Assembly: GCA_010692635.1 (NCBI GenBank)
Contig: JAAHGL010000054.1
Span: 1 to 39,352 of the forward strand
Origin: Symploca sp. SIO2C1
GTDB taxonomy: Bacteria; Cyanobacteriota; Cyanobacteriia; Cyanobacteriales; Coleofasciculaceae
Direction: 5' to 3'
DNA length: 39,352 nucleotides
Below are positions 16,501 to 21,947 of the stretch, piece after piece. Position 1 is the stretch's first letter. The number at the start of each line of letters is the position of its first letter. The notes below the pieces were generated by a model. It saw only the letters and a list, made by a program, of their open reading frames with translations. It was not told the origin of the DNA and did no database searches. The translations under genes and the position numbers were made by a program.

Positions 16501-19126
16501 AGCTAGTCGGGAAGCTTTAGCCGAGGCTCAGCGTTTGGCAGAACAAGCAGAAGCTAGTAGCCAAGCCCTAACTGCTCCTTTACAAGAACTGCAAGGTAAC
16601 TTATTAGAGCAAAACGACGAACATCTGCAAGTAGCGAGGGAGAAGCAGAATGTCCTTAAGGATCTACTCCAAGCAACCCAACTGAATGCCAACTATACCC
16701 TGCAAGCAGCTCAGAAACAGCAGCAACTCAATGATTTAGAGTTCCAAGTTTTGCAACGGCTCCAAGAAGCAACCATTGCTGGTAGCCAAGAAGCTCAGCA
16801 TTTATTAGAAGTAGCTCGGCACACTAATATAGCTGCGGCGGCGGAGATTTACTACCGGGATTATAGTGACTTAGCCACCGATACCGGAGGTAGTTCCGCC
16901 GGAGGTATTGCCACTCCACAAGACCGGATTTTGGCAGATAAATATTATCAGGAGTGGTTGAAACATGAAGAGCTCAAACGCCGTGCTCAAGAGCAAGCCG
17001 CTGCCTTTACCGAAGCCAGGGAAGCCGCCGAAACTCAAATGGAGGAACTACAACAGCAACAGGCAGATGCTGCCGAGGAACTGCAACAGTTAAACGAGCA
17101 AATTGCTACTACCGACGAGGAAATCCAAACCAAGCAACAGGAGTTAGCAGTACTCGAAGCCAGGGTAGAAGGTTTAGCTCGGATTCGGGAACAAACGGAG
17201 CAAACCTTTATCCAGTTGTTAACCTTGGAACAATTGAACCTAGCTCAAGCCCAATTAGAGCAGCAATTCGCAGCTCAACGCCAGGAAGAGATAGATCAAG
17301 CAGTTAAAGATAGGATAGAACGCGATCGCTTAGAAATAGAACGCCAGCGGGAAGAAGCGGAAGCCAAAATTGAGCAATTACGGCAACTACAAGCCGAAGA
17401 TGAGCTGCGACAAGCCTTGAATCAAGTCCGTACTGATGTCGGATTGGCTACTATTGATGGCACCGTAGATACTGCTCAGCTACAGGTACAGTTAGCTGAA
17501 TTACTGGCTGGTTTACAGGCTCTGGATAATCAGGATAACCAAATTCAACTACCTGATGATCTACAAGCATTGCTAGCTGAGGTGCGAGGGGATATTCTTC
17601 TGGCTTTAGCTGGAGATGAGGCGAAGAACATTGAGGAAAATCTGCTTCAGGTTGCTGAGGGATTAATCGAGCAGATTAATCAGTATCGGACTGAGATTAG
17701 TCAGATAGAGTTGGAAGAGCAGCAAGATGAGGCTTTGCTGCAACAAGCTGAGCAGGATATCCAAGCAGCAACTCTGCAACTTGTTCAAGAAATAGAACAA
17801 TCTCAGGTATTAGGTAAGGAAAGGGATTTACTTACACCTCTGAATTTGGAAATTCTGCATAAGGTGGCTTATGCGGAGCAGGCTGTTGAGATTTCCGATG
17901 AGTTGGCGAAGCAGTCTAAGGATTTATTAAATCAGATTATTGAGCAGCGTAAGGAAGAACGAAAAGCACGTAAGAAAGCTTTTTGGAATGAGTTGCTAGG
18001 CACTGTTGCTCTTGTTCTCGATCTGATTGGTACTATTCTCAACTTTATTCCAGCCCTGAAACCCATTGCTGTAGCCTTCAAAATTGCCGCTGGAGTTGTT
18101 CGAGGGATTAGAGCTGCTATTAATGGTGATTGGGCAGGAGCGATTTACCAAATAGCCAGGTCAGTAGTTGAAGCTGCTGGTGTGCCAAAGCAATATAAAA
18201 ATTTACTCGATGCTGCATACAAAGCTTATAGTGCTAGTGAAGCAGGAGACGATGCGTTAGCTTTCTTATACGTCATTCAAGGTTTGGCAAATGTCGCAGC
18301 AGGTGGAATAGATGCAGATACTGGTTTTAGCGAAAAGCTGCTCATAACTATAGGACAAATTTCTGTCACAGCATATACAGGCATCGAAGCTCTTGAAAAT
18401 GGTGATTGGCAAGGAGCCTTCAGCAGTATTGCTGGTATGGCAGGAACAATTGGTAAGAACTTTGCTGGTGAACTACAAGGTTTAGCTAGGGATATTCTAG
18501 GTGAAGAGATTGCTAATGGACTATTGGAAGATCAAGGTGGAGGCTTATTTGAAGTCTTCGGACAAGAAATTGGCTTTGATGAGCTCAAGAAGATTGTTCA
18601 AACAACTTCTGTTATTGCTGGAGCTACTGATAAAGATGGTATTGATGCTTGGCTTGCTGGTATTAACGGAGTTTTGGGTGTCTGGGAAGAGGAAATTCAG
18701 GCAGGAGTTAATAAATTAGTAGAGATAATAAATGACATCCAAAAAATAAGTCAGAGGGCATTCGACAATGACGAAAAAGATCCGCAAGATCGAGAGCGCT
18801 TAGGTCACGAGAGGGCTGCTTACGAATTTGGTCGGTATATAGGTAATCCATATATAGCAGGATTGTTGAGGAGTTTAGGGGAAGTTGGGCAGATATTTCA
18901 ATATGGCATATATGAACCTATCATTCTTGGAAAAGAAAGGGAATATTGGCCTTTTCCACTGTCATGGAATTTACCAGGAGGCGGTGAAGATGCGCTAGGA
19001 GACATAGAGATTAGCATTAGAGCAGCTGCTAATCCTGATGCAACTTTTGAAGAAATTATCAGTAGTTTATATTTTCAAACTGATGGGGTTGCAGGACGAA
19101 AGCCACCGAAATCATCGAATCCATAA
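7502..19126 (+). CDS. Giant DUF4114 / subtilisin-like / coiled-coil protein (3,874 aa)
   Basis: One uninterrupted frame. A short basic N terminus (KKGKK at 9-13) and an acidic linker precede a DUF4114-type domain (about 87-277, with GSDYDYNDLIF near 253-263). A cadherin-like region spans about 300-390. A subtilisin-like (S8) domain covers about 521-746: LDFTG Asp527, GEHGDN His532, SGNTGG Asn624 and VGTSRAS Ser684. His-Asn and Asn-Ser spacings match subtilisin, but Asp and His are only five residues apart. Residues about 780-3490 are Gln/Glu/Ala/Leu-rich coiled coil broken by Trp-rich loop modules. The C-terminal part (about 3494-3874) has hydrophobic helices and two GDWxGA motifs (3542-3547, 3634-3639). 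I see no cysteine, no Sec signal peptide, and no RTX repeats. DUF4114 is common in large exported cyanobacterial proteins, so export or surface location is inferred. A contact-dependent toxin or structural adhesin are both possible. Confidence 0.9.
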   Translation: MSIFNFFAKKGKKSDQNESETFILEPILTPSGLLDGGDDILDPTSLDVDPIDHLDNGDIDDLTAVADIPLDDIEPIDFIDNLDLSSTFESGYFTVGDSGEVTIDFLFDSGNYKGELAIFSLEGMEDFEPGSEEFIQEAASRALSDSELGHIVIRDKTEGARFSGELGEVNRNSGEYLGAKTFSMEPGDEFGLMLVPNGKVQQVFDNPDIGGAVRPLFSMATANPDDAFHTGQIADVSGNGNIFVMEDMRVDTGSDYDYNDLIFQVTGATGEAVTLDEVIDPDLDWRDTPLGQEIVTYGVPEVTNSVADFSLTPEEPTTAVDLSAIFSDPQSQELEYEIVAGNSDSLEVSLAGEELTLTLKPQSQTEVNEVAIRATDPDGNSIVHSWQVTVNQVNQESVDNLETALNDLGGLIDELDLDESDLDEPDIEVEFDQAIAKIETALEENPELIELLDEPESLTQLGLSEAAVETVTTILQSEEVGEALGLPVDLESALGNPQILDPYLINATEAAEILPEGASQPVVGFLDFTGEHGDNVVEAFTYINDAADYQTLPINDGNWAEQLTQFVDQLQEAGEERGIVNLSFDLTQVDEVGQTTRYDITPEEQLALNYARENNVLLVVASGNTGGRMSGLGAAAVDFDNIITVGAVNSWEEVTDYSSRGEGLTLVAPGGEFKNDPDAFVGTSRASSYVTGAASLVWAANPELSYLQVKELLVSTATDLGPDGWDADSGAGLLDVTEAILAANLVVSSPVLPEDVKPNYQPFSGQGRVELGARPASAATEAAIAQLANNQNQLIDQWTVLWLLGNPELTVDELKTEVDEQTTTALDSYQQVSTTAKITTAQSQQLAEALSLATNHNYIEQSRLQEILTRQQQLQQLLLELTEQQTSLEQFSEQQQAQLEANIVEVEEALSQTTEKLAYLLVDPQTLVQDTTSLRQTAQEQQQLAQNYRQQAAIFRQEQQNHQALAQQHEQQSRKWQVISNDRGVFSWKKKEKYGWVTDPQQVKLQQQEQWQADIAGENAQLLQQLAQQLAQQASSLAAYADELEANDFSNHQGNAADAGEILAELRSQLASQQQLAETYWNQAELAEKRRQQNQQQADWHQEQSRRWEVVGTKNKRSGKDKKIYGWVDYPEHIPARDQAQQQANIAAAEIPLFQQLASQAQQEAAELQKQVDRLETQLQEDWPEIKQGIEYEIAAYRQRLQAEEDLLLTTTIKNEQDLAKLFLQIHQAEEELQQLEGERIPAQEAKAQATQERLTAAQAEWQELQKAQAEAQVKLQTFLETSGYFLPYQERLEVIEQIIFQLEAEKVRLTSIQQVNNAVDSPLSSVLEEIDQELQWAKLQQDSFNLAAAGSPERLELAALITALTERQDSATNTLPLQQYIDYLKQIETNSTNLLTGFDNLSDRLADSQLEKDFVEETLSRLNREYRDLGLEKADIESLKFIPDLLTDTEAERTQQQTLLQNYHTQISDAYGIADDWEQQRQQHQQNAADWESQINTWGIVSYRKSGKKKVPVYGNIYNPQAEANRDAELAAAANALQQRDLATQQAQALAANLQPQIATTKAEIAQLELKLEVLPETLQQGTTTKLPDQITNKDQEIGDTLAAIAQIQAQIATLQGQLTDTEAAEVNKQIAIEEQELAIANAQEQIANIKTEIARQEKVLELEAEQEAALNQAEWYELQAAVHWEQSRKNGPTWEEEQVTYERDWKGRQQKKIVTITHTDHDWIIWDNYTKLAAQLRQQAIDTQAEIDELTTTGAASQAQIITLQAEQQSREQQEEALKTELKTFQEELNALQQEIDNLNGQIVQNQDQLPGLNEQLQTQQQEKEILEELRSLQQQLLDKIEPKLTDKYQELDLAEQYLQQVSANINRLESRLDLLNRAEQLEAKYQEQQQQWQAAAIDQTDAIEALIATREQGKADREELLTLRSQLNQVNTELQPLQASQVQVEEVLQQQQEALALTDLQLGTQQLQLQSLAEQDAPLLSAQQYFLNLAEQKRQEIWYWENGTWKYSEQNAREYREALENASLAADSRNQLWPAITETRQRIEELEIQQAQQQQEVEQSQGELTVLNEQIPPLVTQAINLEIQIAPIAARIAPLEELERQQVEEFNTAVAAAQTLASNLDQTTKEQVQALRRLISFGILAAESDLDFFPLEVEPKIQEFIQQLQERSLDFTNQSQQLNQLIADWQQDLDLTTDDLSRQGITAQILQAQNQLANLQTWKEENDTAVAELEDYLNQAHQALESLRLEQELEVRQALENNQKRLQSLQAQLQSENAADAALEADSVLGYTQLNQQILQDLEQVAETWTQDWQEGHNKTKELGEEQENLSQSVDELIAYIEANFADPHSEYHLNETQLQEAIATLGVLAFKQDTSQQSVITTEQEIAKLQQRIEQDAALWQEIAPIATRFGVESEQLKEYLPKYEAIQNFTNPQVAHIPDLREEVAALETQAQELEEASPNLPKLPELKERLEELEKDWEESFGNPWEPNPKHKISNNNNQAFGSIWANLGTKTKTPVASSTSTVDHRYYSDALKKFYDPYEDKFYQPTNNLFSASAVEPYNVNNSFLSNIFGKPYLDFKIYSLHQEIEKLEQKADEVEELKEKASDIQQQADEEFNTVLQALRRSFLADYPDNGTAVTVLEEETAYGRGEYQNKFETAKAKQAENTAAAAAALAQADWYEQQAAYHLQISQRLGPDKQQASWTEERVTWRRNSSGKKKRHVVTITHFNHDWITWDNYTKLAAQLRQQGADLLKEVQEEREAKERWEPLANQWTDAHNAVQQGEPSVTAARNLLEQLETEQESIPQDKAQLSLFEQLLPTLQQQLAQAQQEADAANAKVQQEWAEYEPAATEYQQAIAAVLEQRGELDNQSQATQNQLAEVEKWVEQQSIALGTEITQVEELQQVLQARHQAIEAQIIELVNQGVTVDVIDELNAKQAQLQTSSQLLENKATVLTSQQAALTQKRILLTAQNEVIIAEQRLVDAYLNSPGDVEALQQQLQASREALAEAQRLAEQAEASSQALTAPLQELQGNLLEQNDEHLQVAREKQNVLKDLLQATQLNANYTLQAAQKQQQLNDLEFQVLQRLQEATIAGSQEAQHLLEVARHTNIAAAAEIYYRDYSDLATDTGGSSAGGIATPQDRILADKYYQEWLKHEELKRRAQEQAAAFTEAREAAETQMEELQQQQADAAEELQQLNEQIATTDEEIQTKQQELAVLEARVEGLARIREQTEQTFIQLLTLEQLNLAQAQLEQQFAAQRQEEIDQAVKDRIERDRLEIERQREEAEAKIEQLRQLQAEDELRQALNQVRTDVGLATIDGTVDTAQLQVQLAELLAGLQALDNQDNQIQLPDDLQALLAEVRGDILLALAGDEAKNIEENLLQVAEGLIEQINQYRTEISQIELEEQQDEALLQQAEQDIQAATLQLVQEIEQSQVLGKERDLLTPLNLEILHKVAYAEQAVEISDELAKQSKDLLNQIIEQRKEERKARKKAFWNELLGTVALVLDLIGTILNFIPALKPIAVAFKIAAGVVRGIRAAINGDWAGAIYQIARSVVEAAGVPKQYKNLLDAAYKAYSASEAGDDALAFLYVIQGLANVAAGGIDADTGFSEKLLITIGQISVTAYTGIEALENGDWQGAFSSIAGMAGTIGKNFAGELQGLARDILGEEIANGLLEDQGGGLFEVFGQEIGFDELKKIVQTTSVIAGATDKDGIDAWLAGINGVLGVWEEEIQAGVNKLVEIINDIQKISQRAFDNDEKDPQDRERLGHERAAYEFGRYIGNPYIAGLLRSLGEVGQIFQYGIYEPIILGKEREYWPFPLSWNLPGGGEDALGDIEISIRAAANPDATFEEIISSLYFQTDGVAGRKPPKSSNP
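12647..12725. repeat. Internal repeat A of the giant gene
   Basis: This 79-bp segment pairs with 15668-15746; by eye they differ at 7 positions (about 91 percent identity). It encodes VTITH...HDWI-WDNYTKLAAQLRQQ, the end of the type-2 loop module. Confidence 0.85.
15668..15746. repeat. Internal repeat B of the giant gene
   Basis: Second copy of the 79-bp segment at 12647-12725, three kilobases downstream in the same frame and orientation. The flanking coiled coil is much less similar, so this stretch is either recently duplicated or strongly constrained. Confidence 0.85.
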
Positions 19127-19148
19127 AATTGATTTGATGATTTCTCTT

Positions 19149-19501
19149 GTAGGTTGGGTAAAGTTGCCCAAACCAACAGCATGGTGAATTGTAGGCAGTA
19201 ATTTTGTAGGGGCGGGTTCACCCGAAACTTGACGATTCAACGATAACTTAAATAAACCCGCCCCGGCGCATTGTGTACAGCTCCTATCACCGGGGCGGGT
19301 TTAGATAATGGGCTTGTCGATATCCCAAGATATTTGGTGAACCCGCCCCTACGGTAAATTCGGATTGGCTTTAATTGTTGACAATTTCTGCTATTTTTGG
19401 GAGTATATCTAATAATAGGATAAGTGTGGTCATATAAACTATTTTCTCAACAATTGCATCTTTCGAGAGTTCCCAATGTAGCAGTGCGATCGCTTTCTGT
19501 T
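19149..19501. repeat. 353-bp tandem duplication, unit 1
   Basis: Begins at TAGGTTGGGTAAAGTTGCC and runs to GCGATCGCTTTCTG. The next unit (19502-19854) repeats nearly all of it, with single-base changes. Confidence 0.8.
19206..19352. mobile_element. MITE-like 147-bp inverted-repeat element, copy 1
   Basis: Bounded by a perfect 17-bp inverted repeat, GTAGGGGCGGGTTCACC (19206-19222) and its complement (19336-19352). An inner inverted pair, AAACCCGCCCCGG (19254-19266) and its complement (19290-19302), makes a second stem. It has no coding capacity and no clear target duplication, so mobility is inferred from structure and copy number. Confidence 0.6.
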
Positions 19502-19854
19502 ATAGGTTGGGTGAAGTTGCCAAAACCAACAGCATGGTGAATTGTAGGCAGTAATTTTGTAGGGGCGGGTTCACCCGAAACTGGGCGATTCAACGATAAC
19601 TTAAATAAACCCGCCCCGGCGCATTGTGTAGAGCTCCTATCACCGGGGCGGGTTTAGATAATGGGCTTGTCGATATCCCAAGATATTTGGAGAACCCGCC
19701 CCTACGGTAGATTCGGATTGGCTTTAATTGTTGACAATTTCTGCTGTTTTTGAGATTGTATCTAATAATGGGATAGGTGTGGTCATATAAACTATTTTCT
19801 CAACAATTGCATTTTTCGATCTCTCCTCAATGTAGCAATGCGATCGCTTGGGGT
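19502..19854. repeat. 353-bp tandem duplication, unit 2
   Basis: Direct copy of unit 1. Corresponding landmarks (start of the GTAGGGGCGGGTTCACC arm at 19206 and 19559) are 353 bp apart. A third partial copy, from that arm through the TTGTTGACAATTTCTGCT region, lies at 20925-21230. Confidence 0.8.
19559..19705. mobile_element. MITE-like 147-bp inverted-repeat element, copy 2
   Basis: Same structure as the copy at 19206-19352, with one mismatch in the right arm (GGAGAACCCGCCCCTAC). This copy arose through the larger tandem duplication rather than by independent insertion. Confidence 0.6.
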
Positions 19855-19880
19855 TTCTGCAATAGGGCGATCACATATCT

Positions 19881-19999
19881 TGTAGGTTGGGTGTAGCTTT
19901 CTTCGTAACGCAACAGCAGAGAATTGGCGTTGGGTTTCGCTATTGGTAGTGCCCTGGAGATTTTGGTCAAAGGGGCAACAACGCTACACCCAACCTACA
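19881..19999. repeat. TGTAGGTTGGGTGTAGC inverted-repeat element, copy 1
   Basis: A 119-bp segment closed by a perfect 17-bp inverted repeat (19881-19897 and 19983-19999). Its interior (CAACAGCAGAGAATTGGCGT and neighbours) is nearly identical in the copy at 20789-20903. Confidence 0.7.
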
Positions 20000-20018
20000 G
20001 CCTTAATTTAGGTTACAG

Positions 20019-20041
20019 GTAGGGGCGTATTGCATACGCCC
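20019..20041. repeat. 23-bp inverted repeat, left copy
   Basis: GTAGGGGCGTATTGCATACGCCC; its exact complement is at 21268-21290. The pair encloses 1.27 kb holding the MITE-broken toxin gene, the DUF2283 gene and two repeat elements. Each arm is itself partly palindromic. Confidence 0.7.
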
Positions 20042-20190
20042 AGTGTGATCGTATTGCGATCGCGTGATTCTAGTGCGATCGCAATTATCCCGTAGGTTGG
20101 GTGAAGATAGATAAACTTAACCCACACTTTAGCATCCAAAAAGATTAACATAGTTAAGCTAACGCTTGTGGTTGGTCTCAAAAGTGAGCT

Positions 20191-20574
20191 ATGAAAGAAA
20201 TTCGCTTTAGTGAACACTCACAAATTAAGATAGAGATACTTGCTAGTCATGGAATTACTATCAAGCCAGAATTCATTATTGAAACAATTTGTTCTCCGGA
20301 CAAGCTAGGGCGTGTCTTCAAAGTCAAAAATCTGATGTAGGGGCAAAGCATTTGGGCGATAATTCATCGATGAAACCCAAGTTATACAATCCAAATGCTT
20401 TGCCCTCCGACAGTTTAAAAACACGCCCTAGAGTCTGGGGAAGAAAGCAAACAGATTGCTCAAAGGCAATTAGACGAAAAACGAGTATTGAGAGTAATTT
20501 ACCGAGAATTCAAGGCATTCATTTTGATTATTACCCTTTACCCTGGCAGGAGGTCTAGATATGAAAAAGATTAG
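20191..20574 (+). pseudogene. DUF4258/RelE-like toxin gene interrupted by a MITE
   Basis: The frame starts MKEIRFSEHSQIKIEILASH and continues to CSPDKL, where a 119-bp element enters. Translation then meets TAG at 20338-20340, leaving a 49-residue product. After the element the same frame resumes at 20428 as LESGEESKQIAQRQLDEKRV and ends VIYREFKAFILIITLYPGRRSRYEKD (shown here for its length only in part: key end YPGRRSRYEKD). Removing the element and one CTAG copy gives an intact protein of about 86 residues ending at TAG 20572-20574. The joined protein resembles the DUF4258 toxin-like proteins that accompany DUF2283 genes in cyanobacteria. Its 3' end overlaps the DUF2283 gene by 14 bp. The gene is very probably non-functional here. 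Confidence 0.82.
20309..20427. mobile_element. 119-bp MITE with CTAG target duplication
   Basis: The insertion is flanked by CTAG at 20305-20308 and 20428-20431. Its ends are inverted: GGCGTGTCTTCAAA against the complement of TTTAAAAACACGCC, with two mismatches in 14. A subterminal perfect 15-bp inverted pair, GGGCAAAGCATTTGG (20341-20355) and its complement (20389-20403), allows folding of the whole element. There is no transposase frame. A YTAR-type 4-bp target is known for IS5-group elements, so an IS5-like helper is a reasonable inference. Confidence 0.82.
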
Positions 20575-20755
20575 CTATAGCAAAGATGTCGATGCTCTTT
20601 TAGTAGAGTTATCTGAAGCTTCCATTGCCTATGCTGAGGAAGAAGGTCAGGTTATTTTACACTATTCACAAGATGAAAAATTGGTTCTAGTCGAAATTTT
20701 GAACTTTCGACGCTTGATGTCAGAGGAAACTGTCACTGCACTATTAGCATCCTAA
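20561..20755 (+). CDS. DUF2283 family protein (antitoxin-like partner)
   Basis: A 64-residue protein, KKISYSKDVDALLVELSE at the start and LVLVEILNFRR near residues 47-57, which match the DUF2283 family (short beta-rich proteins). In cyanobacteria DUF2283 genes are often found just after a DUF4258 toxin-like gene, and that is the arrangement here: ATG 20561 lies 14 bp inside the end of the toxin frame, with AGGAGG at 20548-20553 giving an ideal ribosome site. The upstream gene is broken by a MITE, so this partner may be expressed alone, or from a transcript that reads through the element. Antitoxin function is inferred from context only. Confidence 0.85.
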   Translation: MKKISYSKDVDALLVELSEASIAYAEEEGQVILHYSQDEKLVLVEILNFRRLMSEETVTALLAS

Positions 20756-20788
20756 ATCAAGAGTGAAACCTAGTACTAGCAAATCTTT

Positions 20789-20903
20789 TAGGTTGGGTGT
20801 AGCTTTTTTCGTAACCCAACAGCAGAGAATTGGCGTTGGGTTTCGCTCTTGGTAGTTCCCTTGAGATTTTGGTCAAAGAGGCAACAACGCTACACCCAAC
20901 CTA
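20789..20903. repeat. TGTAGGTTGGGTGTAGC inverted-repeat element, copy 2
   Basis: A 115-bp segment with a 15-bp perfect inverted repeat (20789-20803 and 20889-20903). The trailing sequence CAGCCTTAATTTAGGTTACA is shared with copy 1, so the repeated unit is longer than the arms. Confidence 0.7.
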
Positions 20904-20925
20904 CAGCCTTAATTTAGGTTACATG

Positions 20926-21071
20926 TAGGGGCGGGTTCACCCGAAACACAGGCGATTCAACGATAACTTAAATAAACCCGCCCCGGCGCATTGTGTACAG
21001 CTCAGCTCACCGGGGCGGGTTTAGATAATGGGCTTGTCGATATCCCAAGATATTAGGTGAACCCGCCCCTA
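20926..21071. mobile_element. MITE-like inverted-repeat element, copy 3
   Basis: Third copy, with matching 16-bp arms TAGGGGCGGGTTCACC (20926-20941) and complement (21056-21071). Its left flank differs from copies 1 and 2 (it follows the TAGGTTGGGTGTAGC element), but its right flank is shared with them for over 100 bp. Confidence 0.6.
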
Positions 21072-21267
21072 AGGTAGATTTTGATTGGCTTGAATTGTTG
21101 ACAATTTCTGCTGTTTTTGAGATTGTATCTAATAATGGGATAGGTGTGGTCATATAAACTATTTTCTCAACAATTGCATTTTTCGAGAGTGCCCAATATA
21201 GCAGTGCAATCGCATATCTTGTAGCTTGGGTAAAGCTTTTGCGAAACCAAACCTAAAGCATTAATAT

Positions 21268-21290
21268 GGGCGTATGCAATACGCCCCTAC
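21268..21290. repeat. 23-bp inverted repeat, right copy
   Basis: Exact reverse complement of 20019-20041. It ends 77 bp before the DUF6883 gene. Confidence 0.7.
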
Positions 21291-21367
21291 AGCAAGAGGT
21301 TGAACCGAGCAGAGATACTGGAAAATAAAAGCACTAGGTCAAGATTATGGGCATTACCTAACTAGCC

Positions 21368-21703
21368 ATGAAATTACCAAATGGTAACAAGGCACAACTG
21401 GGAGATAAACTAGAACGTTATTCTCTCAACCTTGAGCATCCCAGAGGTAAGCATAAAGCGATTATCTTCAGAACTAGGTTAGGGATTAGTCTAGAAAACA
21501 AAGAAGTCCTGGAAAATGCTCTGTTAGAAGCAGCTGTAAACAAGGAAGCAACAATCTATAGAGAAGATAAATATGGAACACATTACGATATCAAATTTTT
21601 GATGACTACAGAAATAGGCACTTCCTGGATATTAAGCTGTTGGATTATTCGCGCAGATGAAGATTTTCCTAGACTAACTCATACATATCCCGTGGACAAG
21701 TGA
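21368..21703 (+). CDS. DUF6883 family protein
   Basis: A 111-residue protein with the signature KLPNGNKA at the start, LEHPRGKHKAIIF at about 23-35 and a C-terminal RADEDFPRLTHTY at about 95-107, which I recognise as the DUF6883 family. It is small, soluble and without signal peptide. The DUF4926 gene follows after seven bases, so the two are probably co-transcribed. The pairing recurs in bacteria and has a toxin-antitoxin-like layout, but I know of no established activity. It borders a repeat nest, which fits an accessory gene. The ATG at 21368 has no strong ribosome site. Confidence 0.78.
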   Translation: MKLPNGNKAQLGDKLERYSLNLEHPRGKHKAIIFRTRLGISLENKEVLENALLEAAVNKEATIYREDKYGTHYDIKFLMTTEIGTSWILSCWIIRADEDFPRLTHTYPVDK

Positions 21704-21710
21704 GGTAATT

Positions 21711-21947
21711 ATGTCAAACATCAATGAATACGATCTTGTGGCTTTAACCGAAAACGTACAAGCTATTCACAAAGAAACTAGACAGTCAATTTTATTGAGA
21801 AGAGGACAGTTAGGTACTGTGCTTATGGAATTCAACACAGAAGCGTATTTAGTTGATTTTGCTGATGCTCAAGGCTGTACTTATGCAATAGAAACAATTT
21901 CTGCTGACAAGCTGATGTTGCTCCTCGATGAGCCAATAGCAGCTTAA
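21711..21947 (+). CDS. DUF4926 family protein
   Basis: A 78-residue protein. The pattern EYDLVALTENV (6-16), ILLRRGQLGTVLM (27-39), AYLVDFAD (45-52) and TISADKL (62-68) is that of the DUF4926 family, small proteins probably with an SH3-like barrel. The ATG follows GAGGT at 21702-21706, overlapping the stop codon of the DUF6883 gene, so translation is likely coupled. Its function is unknown; it may bind or regulate its neighbour. Confidence 0.8.
   Translation: MSNINEYDLVALTENVQAIHKETRQSILLRRGQLGTVLMEFNTEAYLVDFADAQGCTYAIETISADKLMLLLDEPIAA

Larger units (their letters stand above)
19127..20190. other. Gene-free repeat nest downstream of the giant gene
   Basis: No supported gene lies in this 1.06-kb gap. 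It consists of a tandem duplication of about 353 bp (19149-19501 and 19502-19854), each unit holding a 147-bp inverted-repeat element, then a 119-bp inverted-repeat element (19881-19999), a 23-bp palindrome-like repeat (20019-20041) and several HIP1 sites. No immunity-like gene for the giant protein is present here. Confidence 0.75.
20756..21367. other. Gene-free repeat block between the two small-gene pairs
   Basis: No coding frame is supported. The block is built from the 115-bp TAGGTTGGGTGTAGC element, MITE-like copy 3, the shared right flank of the 353-bp unit, and the right 23-bp inverted repeat. Confidence 0.7.

Noticed and set aside
7502-19126. Phage tape-measure protein as the identity of the giant gene
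   Set aside because: No other phage structural genes are near, and DUF4114 plus an S8 domain do not fit a tape-measure protein.
7502-19126. RTX-type calcium-binding repeats in the giant protein
   Set aside because: I looked for GGxGxDxxx nonapeptides and found none; only the DUF4114 region has a DxDxND-like calcium-site pattern.
20289-20558. An 89-residue plus-strand frame across the MITE
   Set aside because: It is out of frame with the toxin-like gene; the recognisable toxin sequence lies in the other frame on both sides of the insertion.
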